Shown here in pieces: positions 48,501-61,202 of a stretch of DNA of 64,000 bases (its first letter is position 1; each line of letters begins with the position of its first letter). The translations under genes and the position numbers were made by a program. Source of the DNA: Cloeon dipterum (Eukaryota > Arthropoda > Insecta > Ephemeroptera > Baetidae); assembly GCF_949628265.1 (NCBI RefSeq), contig NC_088790.1:2112545-2176544 (forward strand). Reading direction: 5' to 3'. The notes under the pieces are model-generated. The model did not search any database, was not told the origin of the DNA, and saw nothing but the letters and a program-made list of their open reading frames with translations.

Positions 48501-51500
48501 TTTGAGCTCTGCATTCCGCAAGGCAGAATATTGAAATGTTAAAATCTTCCTAACTTTCAGTCTTGTAGTTAGTCACTTGAAAGGCGTTGCGGAGTTGACA
48601 AAAAATTAATTTTTTAATGGCGAAAATTGCTTTTGAAATCAAAAGCACGTTCTTTCTGTCCCGGGCTAGATTCCGGGACGCAGCGGGGCGACGGGCTGAC
48701 CAGTTTGACGGAGTTGGCGGCTCGCTGCGTCGCGTCGCACATCCCTTTCGAGCTGGTGGAGCGCGTCTACCCGCCGGTGCCGGAGCAACTGCAACTCAGG
48801 ATCGCTTTCTGGAGTTTCCCTGACAACGAGGAGGACATTCGCCTCTACTCGTGTCTGGCCAACGGCAGCGCCGACGAGTTCCAGCGCGGAGACTCGCTCT
48901 TCAAGGCAAAGCACGTCAAGGATGCGCTGCAAATCGGTAAATTTATTGTTTTTCCACCCTGATTTCTGTATAATTGCGATTAAATGGAACGCAGGCTTCC
49001 ACTTGAGCGCCACGGTGAGTCAGAACGGCAACACGAACATCTCGATGGTGACCGGAGCCAAGCCGGATTACAACGTGGCGGTCACCTTTGACCGCCGCAG
49101 AATCACTTCCTGCAACTGCACCTGCAACTCCACAGCCTACTGGTGCTCACACGTTGTAGCCGTTTGCTTGCACAGAATATTCCAGGTAATTTTTAAAATT
49201 TCTTGGGCTGGATTGGAAGATTAATTACTCTCCAATATCATGAATTTTCCGGGAATTTTAATAAAATGTCAAATTATTGATAGTATGGAATAGTTAAAAT
49301 TTAAAAAAAATATCCCCTTTTTACGAAACAGAATTTTTCTTATAGAAATGTTAAAGGGGCTTCGTTTGAGACCAAGTGGGAACCAGCCAGGCCCATAGAA
49401 ACCAACCCAGGGCCTGAAAATCGAGGTTCAAAATGTCCCAAATCACTTTTTCCGGACATCTGGATGAAAAATTGATATAAAATCTCTCTGAAATTCGTGG
49501 GCAAGATTCCACAGTAATTGTTCTCCAAAATCTTGCAATTTCCGAGCATTTAAAAAACATGACTAAAAAAAATTTAAAAATGATTATTAAAAAAAATTGT
49601 CTAAAATATTTTAAATGACCCAATTTGAAGAAAGTGAAAACATTCCATATAGAACTGGAAATTGAGCATTGTGAGATCAGTTGGGGCCCCGCAAGGTCCT
49701 TAGAGTTGTGTTCATAATGGCAATAAATTAAACCAGGCTTCATCCTCGTTTTTAAATTTTTATGCTCGGGTTCTATGAGATGCGTTCTATAAAATGTTGT
49801 GTCGTGTAGTCTCATTAGTTGCTCCTTCCCGCCACCTCAGCTCCTGGCTTCCTTGAAAATAAATTAAAATAAAATAAATTCGTCTATGGAGCCAGATTGG
49901 ATTTGAACCTGGTGGAATAGCACACTTTCTTCAATATATTTCGATTTCCAGAGTTTTTCGATAAAAAAGGAAAAATTTAGAGGAAAATGCAATATTTTGG
50001 TCATTTTTAAATTCTAAAAAACGATCCTGTTTCATAAAATTTGTAATGGTCAATTTTGTATTTGTGCAGCCTCAACAAGTGTGCCTGAGGGCTCCGGTGA
50101 GCGAATCGTTGTCTCGGCTGCACCGGGAGCAGCTGCAAAAGTTTGCCCAGTACCTGATCAGCGAGCTGCCCCAGCAAATACTGCCAACCGCGCAGCGTCT
50201 TTTGGATATGCTGCTGTCGCCGCACCCGTCGCCCATCAACACGGTGCGCGGCGCCCCGGACCCGACCGCCGGAGCCTCGGCAAACGACCAGACCTCGTGG
50301 TACCTCGACGACAAGACTTTGCATGACAACATCAAGAAGATCCTCATCAAGTTCTGTGTGCCAGCGCCCATTGTGTTCAGGTAAGCCCGAATTTCCATGA
50401 TTTTCATGACGGAGTTTTATATTTTTTATTCTCTCGGCAGCGACGTAAACTACCTGAGTACGAATGCACCGCCAGCAGCAGCAGAATGGAGCAGCTTGCT
50501 TAGACCCTTGCGTGGAAGAGAGCCGGAGGGCATGTGGAATCTGCTCTCCATCGTTCGGGAAATGTTCAAGAGGAACGATCGCAATGCCGTGCCACTTCTC
50601 GAAATCGTCACCGAGGAATGCATGATGTGTGAACAGGTATATATTTATTTTTAGAAAATAAAGATCGTTAGTTAATGACCATTTTATTGTCTCAGATTAT
50701 GGTTTGGTGGTTCAATACCAAGGTAGCCCTTCACAACGGAAGCTCGAGTCACGGAGGAAAACACAGCGTGAACAGCAACAGCCACGCCGCGCAACACGCC
50801 TGCTCCTCTCTCTGTGACGAAATTGTGGTTCTTTGGAGGCTGGCTGCCCTCAATCCAGGACTGTCGCCTGAGGAAAGGGAATTGCTGCTGAATCAGTTTA
50901 AACAGTGGCACATCAAAATCGTTGATAAGGTAAGTGAAAAGAACTCTTAGTAACCTTTGGTTTCTTTTATTCAAATAGCATTTTAGACATTAAATGTTGC
51001 TGCCTAACCAGGAAAATCAATAATTTAATCAGAATTACTTCTGAAAATTCCACAAAAAGCGTCAAATTTATCGATTTTCCGTGCTCTTACAAAAAGAGTG
51101 CCCAATATTTCAATTTTCTTTGGGTAACCTCGCCTCCTTTTTCGATTTTTCTTGGAAATAGAGCCCTCATTTCATAATCCCCGTGAATTCTCTCTATTAA
51201 ACTGGTGGAATATAACAATTTCCCTGCTTTTTTGCCCGTACCACGCCTACTATTTAATATTTTGGGAGAACCACGCCCCGTTTTCAAATCTCACAAGGGA
51301 AATATCGATCGTTGCTACAATTGAACTAAAATTTCCAGGTTGCCAAGAGTCGGAACTCGACCCCAATGCGAATGCAGACGAACGGAGCGAAGAACAATTT
51401 GAAAAACGAGATGGAGATCTTCAGCGGGTTCAAACCGGCGATCGAGGCGTGCTACCTGCACTGGGAGGACTACCCGATAGCCGGGGTGACCTACTCGCAG

Positions 51501-54500
51501 GGCAGCCGGCTCTACCACTGTCCCTTCACGTGCTTCCGGCACGCGGACATCCACCAGGTGAACTCGTCGAGCAGCGTGCTCAACTGCACGTCGCACCACA
51601 ACCCGCACCACCACGCGGTGTCTGTGAAGAAGCGCAAGCAGGGCGCCTTGGAGAGCACGGACCGAAGGTAGAAATCACGCTTGTCCGCACAACTAACCAA
51701 GCATGACTACTAATAACAAACACGCAGGTTTACCAGCAACGCTGACGCTTTGAATTTGAACAGACGCGTCTTCCCCCTGGGACACGTAGTCGGCATCCCG
51801 TCCCAAGAGGGCAACCGCAGCAGCGTCAGCAGCGAGGGTTTCTGTGAGAACGACATGCTCAATCCCAACGAGTCCGACGAGGGCAGTGAATCCAGCAGCA
51901 GCCACCGACAGGTTCGCGTAAATCACGCCGACACGCTTGTTGCCAACCGTAATAATTCGCTTTCGCAGGTGCCCAAGGGATCTGACTGGAGCGACAGCGA
52001 CTCCTCGGCCCAGACTGAACTCATGAGAAAGGCCATAGCGGCGGCGGCCGCCGCTGCTGCTGCCATTGAACCAGCCAGACCGCCAGCTACGGAAGCTGCT
52101 GCACAAGGTTTGTCTCTAATGCGCCATTTTTTACTTTAAAATTTCCATAAATATTAAATATTATTTCTAAGGGTGAATAATTTTTTAACAAAAAGGTTGC
52201 AAAGATTTGATTAAAAACATATTTTATAAAATTAACAATATTTTTGGCCGGATTTTTTTTACCGATCCCATTTCGACCCTCAGGAGTTGATTGGAACTTT
52301 GGGTTTTTAAATAAAAATAAATTCAAATCATTTGATTATTGATTGTTTTAGCTTCTTCGACCAACGAGAACGAGTCGTCGAAGCCAAAAGAGCCGGTGGC
52401 CTCGACCTCAACAGCCGAAGAAGTTGTTCCTGCGCCCTCCACGTCTGCAGAGCCGCAACCATCGACCAGCAAAGAAGAATCTCAAGCAGTCCCTGCGGAA
52501 GTGGCGGAGCAACCGCCCGCGCAGGACAAGTGGGAGTCGAGCAACAGCGAACAGTCAGGCGACGAGTACCATGTTTATTACTACGACCCCAAGGCGTTAG
52601 TTGCGAGCTCTGCACCCGCTCAGGAAGACCCTGACGCCGCACACAAGAACATTTTCGCTAACTGCAAACCCATGGAGGACAGGTGTGAAATTCTGTTTGC
52701 CCGAGCTGAGGCGCTCCATGCACACGGACACTCGAAAGAGGTAAGTACTCAACCGAAACTTAATTTTATGTTAAATTATTAATTATTAACCGACATTATC
52801 TATGTCGAGAAACACGTCAACCGCAACTTTTCTGTGAAAGGGATCACTAGAAGAGGCTTTAATGACGGGAATATTGAGATAGGGGGCGTGGTTCTTCTAA
52901 ATTTTAATATAAGGCGTGACATGTACTGAAAATTGCGGGAAATTCGATATATTCACACCATTTTAAGTGAATACGATCAAACTCAAGAATGATGCGTGGC
53001 TACACCTAAAATTTACATAAGAGGGCGTGGCACGAGTCAAGTAAATCGTAAAATTTACTGAGATTTTGTGTAAATCCTGATTATAAATTTTTACTCAAAT
53101 AGTCATTTTTCTAAATACCAGAAATTGAATAATTTTTGCTTTACTCCTGAACTTTTTTGCAATGTCTTTTTGCAGGCATGTCACTTGGGTGTAAATTTGG
53201 CGCACGAGTTGCTGGTGAACCCACCGAACCTGATGATTGAGCTGCCACCAGCGCCGTGCAAGGGGAAAAAGAAGAAAATCAACCCTGTGTCGCATCAACT
53301 GAGCTGCCTGGCGTCTGCCACTCTGGCCAAATGTGCCTTCCTCTGCAACGTGCTCTCTGAGAGCCTTGAGCACCACAATCTGGCATTCAAGGTCGGCATG
53401 TTTGCCCTCGAAATGGCGAGACCGCCAGCAAGCACCAAGCCTCTAGAGGTAAATTTGGTCAAGCGATCCTTAAACGTTGATCGGTGATTAACACTTTCAA
53501 TTCCAGGTGAAGTTGGCGAACCAAGAAGCGGACATCGTGCAGCTATTGAAGAAGATTCCTCTGAGTGTTCATGAGCTGAACATCATACGAGAAAGAGCCG
53601 AGGAACTGCGCACCGGAACCCTGAGGACGCGAGGAGCCGCCCTGTTGCCCATTATGCTTGCCAGCTTCATTTTCGACTCACTGGTTCTCATGAGTACGCG
53701 ACCAGCAGCCACGCGCATTGACGCTTTATTAATTTACATCTCAATTTGCGTTCAGGCCGCGACACACGATGGGTCATGAAGTACCCGATGTGCAAAATGT
53801 CTGTCGACAGCGAGGACGACGTCTTCGGACGCTCCCCGGCCAGCGACGAGACCCTGGGATTCGAGGCTGCCGTCGCGGCTCTTGGTCTCAAGGCAAACGT
53901 GTCTGAGGCCGAGCATCCGCTCTTGTGTGAAGGCACGAGGCGCCAGAGAGGCGAACTCGCTCTCATTCTGCTCGTGCACTACAAGGATTGCTCTGACAAA
54001 TTGGCCAGGATCATGGACAAACTGCTCGACCGGTCAGCACACCTCTTCCTTTTTTTATTTAAACGTTTTGTCTTGACTCCCCAGAGGTATTTGGTCATAA
54101 TGATTAATAATAGCAACGAAACTTAATGTTTAGGAAATTTTGCAATTTTTCTCTCAGAAAACTCATCAAATGGATTCTCTGGAAAAGCGGCCATTGGAAT
54201 TTTGTAATTGGGGAAATTTATATAATTAGACTTATTCATTTAAAACTAGCGAAACAAGAAATAGGGGCGTGTTTCAAATCACGGGAATATCCAACTATGT
54301 GTCACCATTACTGATAACTTCTGCATTGTACAAGCTCGCAACACAAACAAGAGGGAGGAGAAGTGTGTATTTTCTAGAAAAAATAATGCGTGGCATTATT
54401 TAAACAGCGGGAAATCACAAAAATCTCTTAAAACATTTTCCTTTGAAAACTAAACAGAAATCCATTTGAGCATATTTCAAACTTTATTTCATAACAGATT

Positions 54501-57500
54501 GTATTTATATGCTTAAAGACATACTCTAAAACTTAACAATTAACAGTGAGGTGCATCAACTGATGAAGGCGCCTCTGTTGCCGGCATACTACTCGAGCAA
54601 TCCGCCGACCACGTCGCAAACGCAAATGCGGAACCAAAGCAACGCGAGAGGACAAGCGGCGCCTGGCCAGCAGTGCAGAATGCCCTGGGCGCGACCTTTT
54701 GGAAACGTCCGCGACGAAGCGAGCTGCGAGCAGCCTGCCGCGCAGCAGGGACCACCTTACTTGCAGCCGGCCCAAGACATGGGTGATCCTCAGAACGGAG
54801 GAATGAACGCTGGGAGCAGACCGCACAGCTCAACGAGTGCCGAGCTGGAGCAGAGCATGGGATCGCTCTCCATGAGTCCAGCGCAGAACACTGTTCACAA
54901 CCAACCCAGGGCCAAGGAAACCAGGTAGACGAGTCTTTCTATCATTTTATTGTAATTTATGAACCATTTTTCACCAGATTTAAGGGGAAGCGTGCATATC
55001 CGGTCATCCCGAACCAGCCCTCTGAGGCGGGAGCGCATTTCATGTTCGAGCTGGCCAAGACTGTGTTGACCAAAGCTGGAGGCAACAGCTCCACGTCGCT
55101 GTTCACGCAGGCCTCCGCGTCTCAAAACCACCATGGACCCCACCGGGCCCTGCACATGTGCGCCTTTCAACTTGGTCTCTTCGCTCTAGGCCTCCACAAC
55201 TGTGTCAGTCCAAATTGGCTCAGCCGAACTTATTCGTCGCATGTGTCGTGGATAACAGGTGAGATCTGATTAATTACCTGAAATTCCGCATTTTCCTGTA
55301 TGCCGATACTTTAATAAGCTGAAAATCTGCGTAAAAATGTCAACATTACGATTTTCCCGCGTTTCCTAACTAGTACCACGCCTCCACCTCTAAATTCCCT
55401 GTGAACTGTATGTAAAATGAAACCAAATTAAATGGTTTTCCTGCGTATTGCGACATGTACCACGCCTCTTATATAAATTTCCCTTGGGAACCAGTCCTTT
55501 AAGTTCCAAATTCCCGCGAACTCCCCTTAAAAACGGTTATCCTGCACATTTAACGCCTCCTTTTTTGAAATACCAGAAAACCACGCCCCCAATTTAATTT
55601 TCCCATGAGGTACACCATTTTCCGCAGAGAATTTTCAAAAAATTCGGTCAATTTCCCAACTAATCCTAATTTCTTTGCCAATTCAAATAATTCCTTTTTC
55701 CCAGGCCAAGCGATGGAGATCGGCGCGCCTGCGATCTCGTTCCTGATAGACTCGTGGGAGGGCCACCTGACGCCCCCTGAGGCGGCCAGCATTGCCGACC
55801 GAGCCTCAAGGGGCAGTGACCCGCACATGGTTCGCGCGGCTGCGGAGCTGGCCCTGAGCTGCCTGCCGCACGCCGCCGCACTCAACCCCAACGAAATACA
55901 GAGGGCCATTCTGCAGTGCAAGGAGCAGTCGGACCACATGCTCGAGCACTCGTGCCTCACCGTCGAGAACGCGGCCAAAGGGGGCGGCGTTTACCCCGAA
56001 GTCTTGTTCCAGGTGGCTCGGTACTGGTACGAGCTCAACATGCGCCACACGCCCGGAGCTGAACTCATCATCGAGCCGGACATTCCCAAAGACGCTCTAC
56101 TCCTTGAACAGGTCAGTTCCTTAAAACATTTCGCTCTGTTTATTCGCATGACTTGGTTAAAAATGAACTAGTTTCTCAGAGATACTGGGAAGCCACGCCC
56201 CCATTTTAAAATTCTCGCCGTGGATTTTGTCGCTTTAATTTATTTTCCCGCCTTGCGTAACGTGTACTACACCTATTTTATTACTTTTTACGCTCGACTA
56301 TACCCCCTTTTCCTGTAAAGATTTAGAAGAAACATGAAATACTTTGATTTTCGCGCACTTTTTTACACCTGTACCACTCCTTTCTAGATTTTTCTCAAAA
56401 CCAGGTCTCCCATTTGAAATTTTTCTTGAAATCTTGTGAAAGTACACGTTTATTAATATACAATTTTCGCTCGCTTTTTGACATGAGCCACACCTTTATC
56501 AATTTAGCGGATATCTACGCCCCGATTCCAAAATTCCCGCGAATTCTGCCTACCACTCTACCTCCAGTGGTCGCTTTCCAACGAGAAATCGGACAGCGTG
56601 TTTTTCTTCTCTTAAAAACCAGACAAAACTTTGATAAAAACCTTGTAAAAATATTTTTGGGCACTGAGATGACGTTGTACTTTCAGGTTGGAGGGTTGCA
56701 GGAGCAAGCGCCGCTAGAGTTGATGGCGACGAGCCAGCCGACAGCCGTGGTGGCGCCGGCAGCAGCGGCGGCCGCCGCGCAGGCGCCGTACCAGTCGCTG
56801 GGGGCACTGCCGGTGCCGTACCACACGCTGTCGTACTCGTACCTGCCGCGGTTCCCCGCCCTGCCGCTGCAGATGTACCTGACGCCGCCGCCGGCGCCAG
56901 GCACCTTCCAGTTCCCAGCGGCGCCGCTGCACTCGGGGCTGCAGTACTTCCCGGCGGTGACCCTGGCGACGCCGACGCGGCCGCTCTTCCTGCCACCGCA
57001 GTCAGGCCTGGTGGCGCCGCCGCAGCAGCAGCAGCAGCGCCCGCCGCCGCCCAACCTGGTCCAGGCGGCAGTTCAGGTGCAGAACTCGAACCAGCGGCCG
57101 GCGCAGCAGCTGCGCTGCCAGCAAGTGCCCGTGTCGCAGCCGCCGCCCGTCGGCCCTCCGCAGGTGCAGCAGCAGCCGCCGCAGCAGCAGCAATGCCCCC
57201 TGAACCAGGCGCAGTACCGCTACCTCATGGCGGCCTACAGGGTCGGCATGCTCGCCATGGAGACCCTGGCGCGCAGGGTGCACGACGACCGGCCCCAGGC
57301 CAAGTATGCCAGGAACCCACCCTACGGAGAGGATGTCAAGTGGCTGCTCAGGGTTGCCAAGCGGCTCGGTGAGCATCTCTTTTTAATAAATTGTCATATT
57401 TTGACTCTTTACGTTTTAGAACAAATTCTGCCTAACATTTTCTTACAGTGAGTTAATGAACCTGTTAAATAATTAATTTTAAGGAGAATAACCCGAGAAA

Positions 57501-58915
57501 ACCAGTTTCTAATCGTTCAGAATTACTTAACGCAGGAAATTGACCGCCGACAACTTTTTAATCCCTTCCAATCAGCGTGATGAGTCACCTGAAGGGGTTG
57601 ACGTCACAATAACCTAGTAATATACCATTGTGCATGCCACCACGAGCCAGATGTGTCCGTTCAGCATGCAGCATCGGTTAGAAAAGGGGGCGTCGGACAG
57701 ATTTCCGCGGCACGAACACTTTCGGCTTAAATAAAAAACTGCGATTCTTATTTCTTAAATCGATTGGTGTGCGCAGAAACTTCGTCAAAGACGATCTCAA
57801 AGTGCGGTAAAATTGTAAAATTTGACGTCATTGTCGCGAATTCGCGATAATCCTGAAATGGGGATTGTCCTAAAAATTTTCACGTTCGGGAAAAATCATA
57901 GATTTTTACGATTATCAAGGATATTCTGTCAAATTACTTATCAATTTTCTGTCTTCAACTCAGCTTATATCTCTGAATTAAAAAAAATGGCAATTTTGAT
58001 TTCAGGTTCGCAATATTTGCATCAATTCTGTGTATGTGCCGTCAACAGTGTAGTGAGTCCCTTCATCCTTCACGACATTGCCGTCGAATCGGCGATGTTT
58101 CTGTCCAGGAACAATCCCACCCTGCTGCTGCAGCACATGCGGAATGCGCTGACGCCGCTCGTTCAAAAGTGCCAGCAGATGTGAGTTCTGCCTTTTCTAG
58201 TTTCTATTATTTGCTCAAACTAACTCGACTCGCAACTTGCAGGTACATACAATGTCTTCACCAAAAGTTGTATCACTTGACCTCAACAGATTACGAGGAG
58301 TTTGTTGGTATTGTTGTGTCAGCTCGATTGGCCTTCCAGATCACGCCTGATGGCAACGCCCAATTCAAGGAGTGGCTGCAGTCCATCAGAAGGTAGGCTT
58401 TTGTGTTCAAACAGTTTAACATTTCAAATTTAATTAGTGTTGGTCATTTTGGCCATCAAATGAGTACAAACTACGATTTTCAAGCGTTTTAATTTGAAGA
58501 AAAAACATTTTAAGAACCTCTGAAATTCTTAGTTTGGACCCTAAATTTTACGATTATCCCGCGCTTTTTACCAGCGCCACGCCTTCTTTTAAAAAAATTC
58601 CGCTTAACCACGCCCCCACCACAAATATACTGTATTACGTGAATTCTCTGTAAATGCTTAAAACTTGCAGATTTTCCTGCACTTTGCGACACGTGCCATG
58701 TCTTCTTTCCATAAATATTTCAAAATTCCCACGCTTAACGTAACTCCTTTGTTTAATTTTGTGGGGAAAGCACTCCCCTATTCAAAATTGCAAAGAAAGA
58801 AAAATCTGGACAGGAGGAAATAATAAATTTAATTGTGGCTTGTTGCAGATCTAAGTCGTGCAAGAAAGATTTATGGGCGCAGATCAACCAGGCGCTGCAA
58901 AACAGCAACAAATGA
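45564..58915 (+). CDS. ZSWIM8: ZSWIM8 orthologue (Dorado/EBAX-1), Cullin-RING substrate receptor, 19 exons
   Basis: Exons: 45564-45807, 48670-48936, 48995-49185, 50070-50380, 50441-50636, 50696-50929, 51339-51667, 51728-52107, 52352-52740, 53176-53448, 53507-53693, 53756-54032, 54547-54924, 54978-55258, 55705-56111, 56687-57368, 58006-58180, 58243-58392, 58849-58915. They total 1806 codons with unbroken phase (human ZSWIM8: about 1837). The start is chosen because DWEEGESRFSFEDSDRFEED follows closely, as in ZSWIM8. A BC-box-like helix (ELAARCVASHI, ~96-106) precedes YPPVPEQLQLRIAFWSFP. The SWIM zinc finger is C210-N-C212...C219-S-H221. Conserved later blocks include ELPQQILPTAQRLLD, LRPLRGREPEGMWNLLSIV, GFEAAVAALGLK, SPNWLSRTYSSHVSWITG and AAYRVGMLAMETL. 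It recruits AGO for target-directed microRNA degradation and also misfolded clients, via Elongin B/C-Cullin. Exons are GC-rich with poly-Ala and poly-Gln runs. Confidence 0.95.
46125..48260. repeat. Diverged ~1.1-kb tandem duplication in ZSWIM8 intron 1
   Basis: The unit starting near 46125 (TCGCCTCCCTCTCCCCCTCC, GAGACGTGTTGC, TTTGCAACCTTTTCGC, GGGTTTCCCTTTAAATTCGG, TCTCGAAATTAATTAGG) is repeated from about 47269. Matching continues through TTTTTGCAG, CTTCTCGAAAAAAG, AAATCAGCGC and CCCCCGATTTACCAAAATTGG-like words to about 48250. Both copies lie wholly within the intron. Confidence 0.75.
51080..51290. repeat. Small block of the CCACGCCCC / TTTCCC repeat
   Basis: Words TACCACGCCTACTATTTAA, GAACCACGCCCCGTTTTC and AATTTCCCTGC, in the ZSWIM8 intron between exons 6 and 7. 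Confidence 0.55.
51912..51967 (+). other. ZSWIM8: Possible 51-nt in-frame intron inside ZSWIM8 exon 8
   Basis: Within the exon, a GTAAATCACG donor-like start and a CGCTTTCGCAG acceptor-like end bracket about 51 nt (17 codons) free of stops. The frame is open with or without it. The segment encodes a piece not seen in other ZSWIM8 proteins (NHADTLVANRNNS), so it may be spliced out in some or all mRNAs. Confidence 0.45.
52264..52295. mobile_element. Solo terminal fragment of the 60930-61202 MITE family
   Basis: CGACCCTCAGGAGTTGATTGG matches the terminal CGACCCTCAGGAATCGATTGG of the element at 60930-61202, in the ZSWIM8 intron between exons 8 and 9. Confidence 0.5.
52870..53060. repeat. Small block of the GGGCGTGG / GCGGGAAATTCG repeat (plus orientation)
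   Basis: GGGGGCGTGGTTCTTC, AAGGCGTGACATGT, AAATTGCGGGAAATTCG and GAGGGCGTGGCACG words recur in the ZSWIM8 intron between exons 9 and 10. Confidence 0.6.
55330..55610. repeat. Block of the CCACGCCTCC / TTTCCCGCG repeat
   Basis: ATTTTCCCGCGTTTCC, GTACCACGCCTCC, ATGTACCACGCCTC, ATTCCCGCGAACTC and AAACCACGCCCCCAATTT in the intron between exons 14 and 15. Similar, more decayed blocks occupy 54250-54420, 56160-56560 and 58540-58760 in other ZSWIM8 introns. Confidence 0.65.
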
Positions 58916-60929
58916 CACCGGCCTGAGGTAGGCAGCAGCAGCAGCCTCCACTGCAGCCGCCCCTCCGCCCCCGGTGCCGCCGCAGGCTCCTCGCTCAACT
59001 GGGCGGAAATGGAGGAGCAGCCGCCTCCGAGCTGACCAGCAGGCCCCCCTCCTCCCCCAAGATCTCACTCAAACTAGACTCTTGCTAACTCTTTTTTAGT
59101 GAAAGCGACGCTCGTCACGTTAGCCAATTGCGCTACTTGGAATTTCTGGTCCTTCTCGTCTCTCCTTTCCTTCTGTCTCGTTTTGTTTTTTTTTCGTTTC
59201 CACTTTTGCCGGCGCCGCCACCGCCGCCGCGGGTCTGCCCCCTTTTTCACACCCATTGAGCTTGTCACGCGCGAAAAGAAATTTTACCGACACCCGACCC
59301 GTCTCGGCCAGACCCGCGCGCGCGCGGCTTCTTTGTGAAAATCTTCCGCATTGTAAAGATACATATACTGGAAGTGAGTTGAGAGACTGATTGTTGACAT
59401 GTTTTAGCCTTTGATTTTTGGAACGCAGAATTTGTTCTCTTGGCACAAACAAACTGATGATATTAATCGCGAGCGGGCAGTCTACGTCTCGGCATTAAAT
59501 TAAATTGAATTCAAAATAAATTAAAACCGAATCAGATGAGCACTTGGATTGCCCCGCGCGAGTAGGAGAAATTTTTGAAACGGCGTAGACACATGAACAC
59601 TCATGGGACTAATTCAATTCCGACCTTAACTCTCTCGGATAAGAATCAATTTACGTTATTCGATCGGTTGCTTCAAACCAAATCTCGTCTGGCTGCAAGA
59701 CTATTTTAAGCAGATATTTGAAACTATTTTTACATGGAATATGAGCTGGAGAATGATGAAATCTCTTTCAAAAGTGCGACTCTCGATATTAATGCTGCTA
59801 CATGGAGTAAAATAACACGGAGAGCACTTCCATTAATCCGCAATCCAATTAGATCAAATTTTACAACTATCACGAACATTTCCGTAAGCATCACTCTATT
59901 CGTTTCACTGAGAAAATTCAAAAAATATTTAAAAAAAAAACACTTCAAGGAATTTTGACAGGTTGAAATTGGATTTTTTAATCACGGTGAATAACGGAAA
60001 TTGACATTTTTTATGAAAAATGCTAAATTATTTTCGGATTAAAGGTGCTCTCCCTCTGCAAACACACACACAGGAATTCTCTTCGCGGCGGCCTCGAGAC
60101 GCCATCTAGTCTGAGGGTTGAAATTCCGTTTGCCACACAGCATATCATTTTTAACGCATTTTAAATAATAAAACAAAAACGAGTGGAGCAGCTCCTCCGG
60201 TCCAGCTTGAATATATTTCCAAGGGAAAGGTGCCTTTCATAGAAAATCCAGTATATCAGTTCAAATCGAGGAAAAGAAAACTTACAAGGGGCTGCTTCGT
60301 GCACAAAATTCGACTGTGAGGCTGCGAAAAAAAATATTTAATCTGTCTCGAGGCGCGCAGTTTGGAAATCTTAATCCCCCGAATTAGAATAGCGTCTACT
60401 TATTGGAAATGCATTGAATATACACATTCACACACACAAACACACACACACAACTTATTTACTACGTAGAAGCAGAATTAAATTTGCATATTTCACGTGT
60501 CTTTTTTAACAGTGGCATATATGAAAAGTTGAGGAGAACAAAATGTGTGGCGTATAAATATATTTCTATAACACTAAATTATATTTCAGATATAACAACA
60601 TTTAGGTGGCTAGACTCGTAAGATTTTCAACATTATGTATGTTTAAGCGAAAGAATTAGCGGCAAAATATTGCATACTATTATACACTCGTAGTGTCCTA
60701 GCATATTAGTAGCAGTTTTAACTCTAAAACGCAGGAGATTTTAATTAGCACAGACAGACATTCTCTTTTTGCAAGGCAGAAAGATATGGAAAATTCGACA
60801 CACGTCAACTAGTCCCTCTCACCCCCCACGTTTTTGGCTTTGCTCACCCCGAAAGCAAGAGATACAGAAACAGGCACTCAGGTTGGCACCCCGAATCCCT
60901 GAAAGCAGTACTGGAATTTCATTTTTGAC

Positions 60930-61202
60930 AGTACCAATCGGTTCCTGAGGGTCGAATCAGGTCAAAAAGTCAAAATCAGGAAAAGCCGTTGTTTTGGTGG
61001 GCTTTTCGTTTAAAAAACTACAGCGACCAAACAACAGAGAAGGGGGCGGTTCTCTCTGATTGGCTGGCTGCTAGTTGATCTATGGCGCTGCTGTCTCTGA
61101 TTGGTCACTGGAGTTTTAAACGAAAAGCCCGCCAAAATAACGGTTTTTGCATTTCCGGCCGTTCTAACCTAATTCGACCCTCAGGAATCGATTGGCACCG
61201 TC
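60930..61202. mobile_element. MITE-like foldback element, copy B (best preserved)
   Basis: Arms of about 100 bp. The left arm CCAATCGGTTCCTGAGGGTC ... TTTTGGTGGGCTTTTCGTTT is answered by the right arm AAACGAAAAGCCCGCCAAAA ... GACCCTCAGGAATCGATTGG. The loop contains CTGATTGGCTGGCTGC. The family is shared with 16478-16874 and the solo end at 52264-52295. Confidence 0.8.

Noticed and set aside
56414-57451. 345-codon plus-strand open frame read as its own gene
   Set aside because: Its first ~270 bases are intron repeat sequence. From 56687 it is simply ZSWIM8 exon 16 after a TTTCAG acceptor.
59120-59452. Minus-strand open frame downstream of ZSWIM8
   Set aside because: GC/CT-rich UTR-like sequence; no homology and no splice support.
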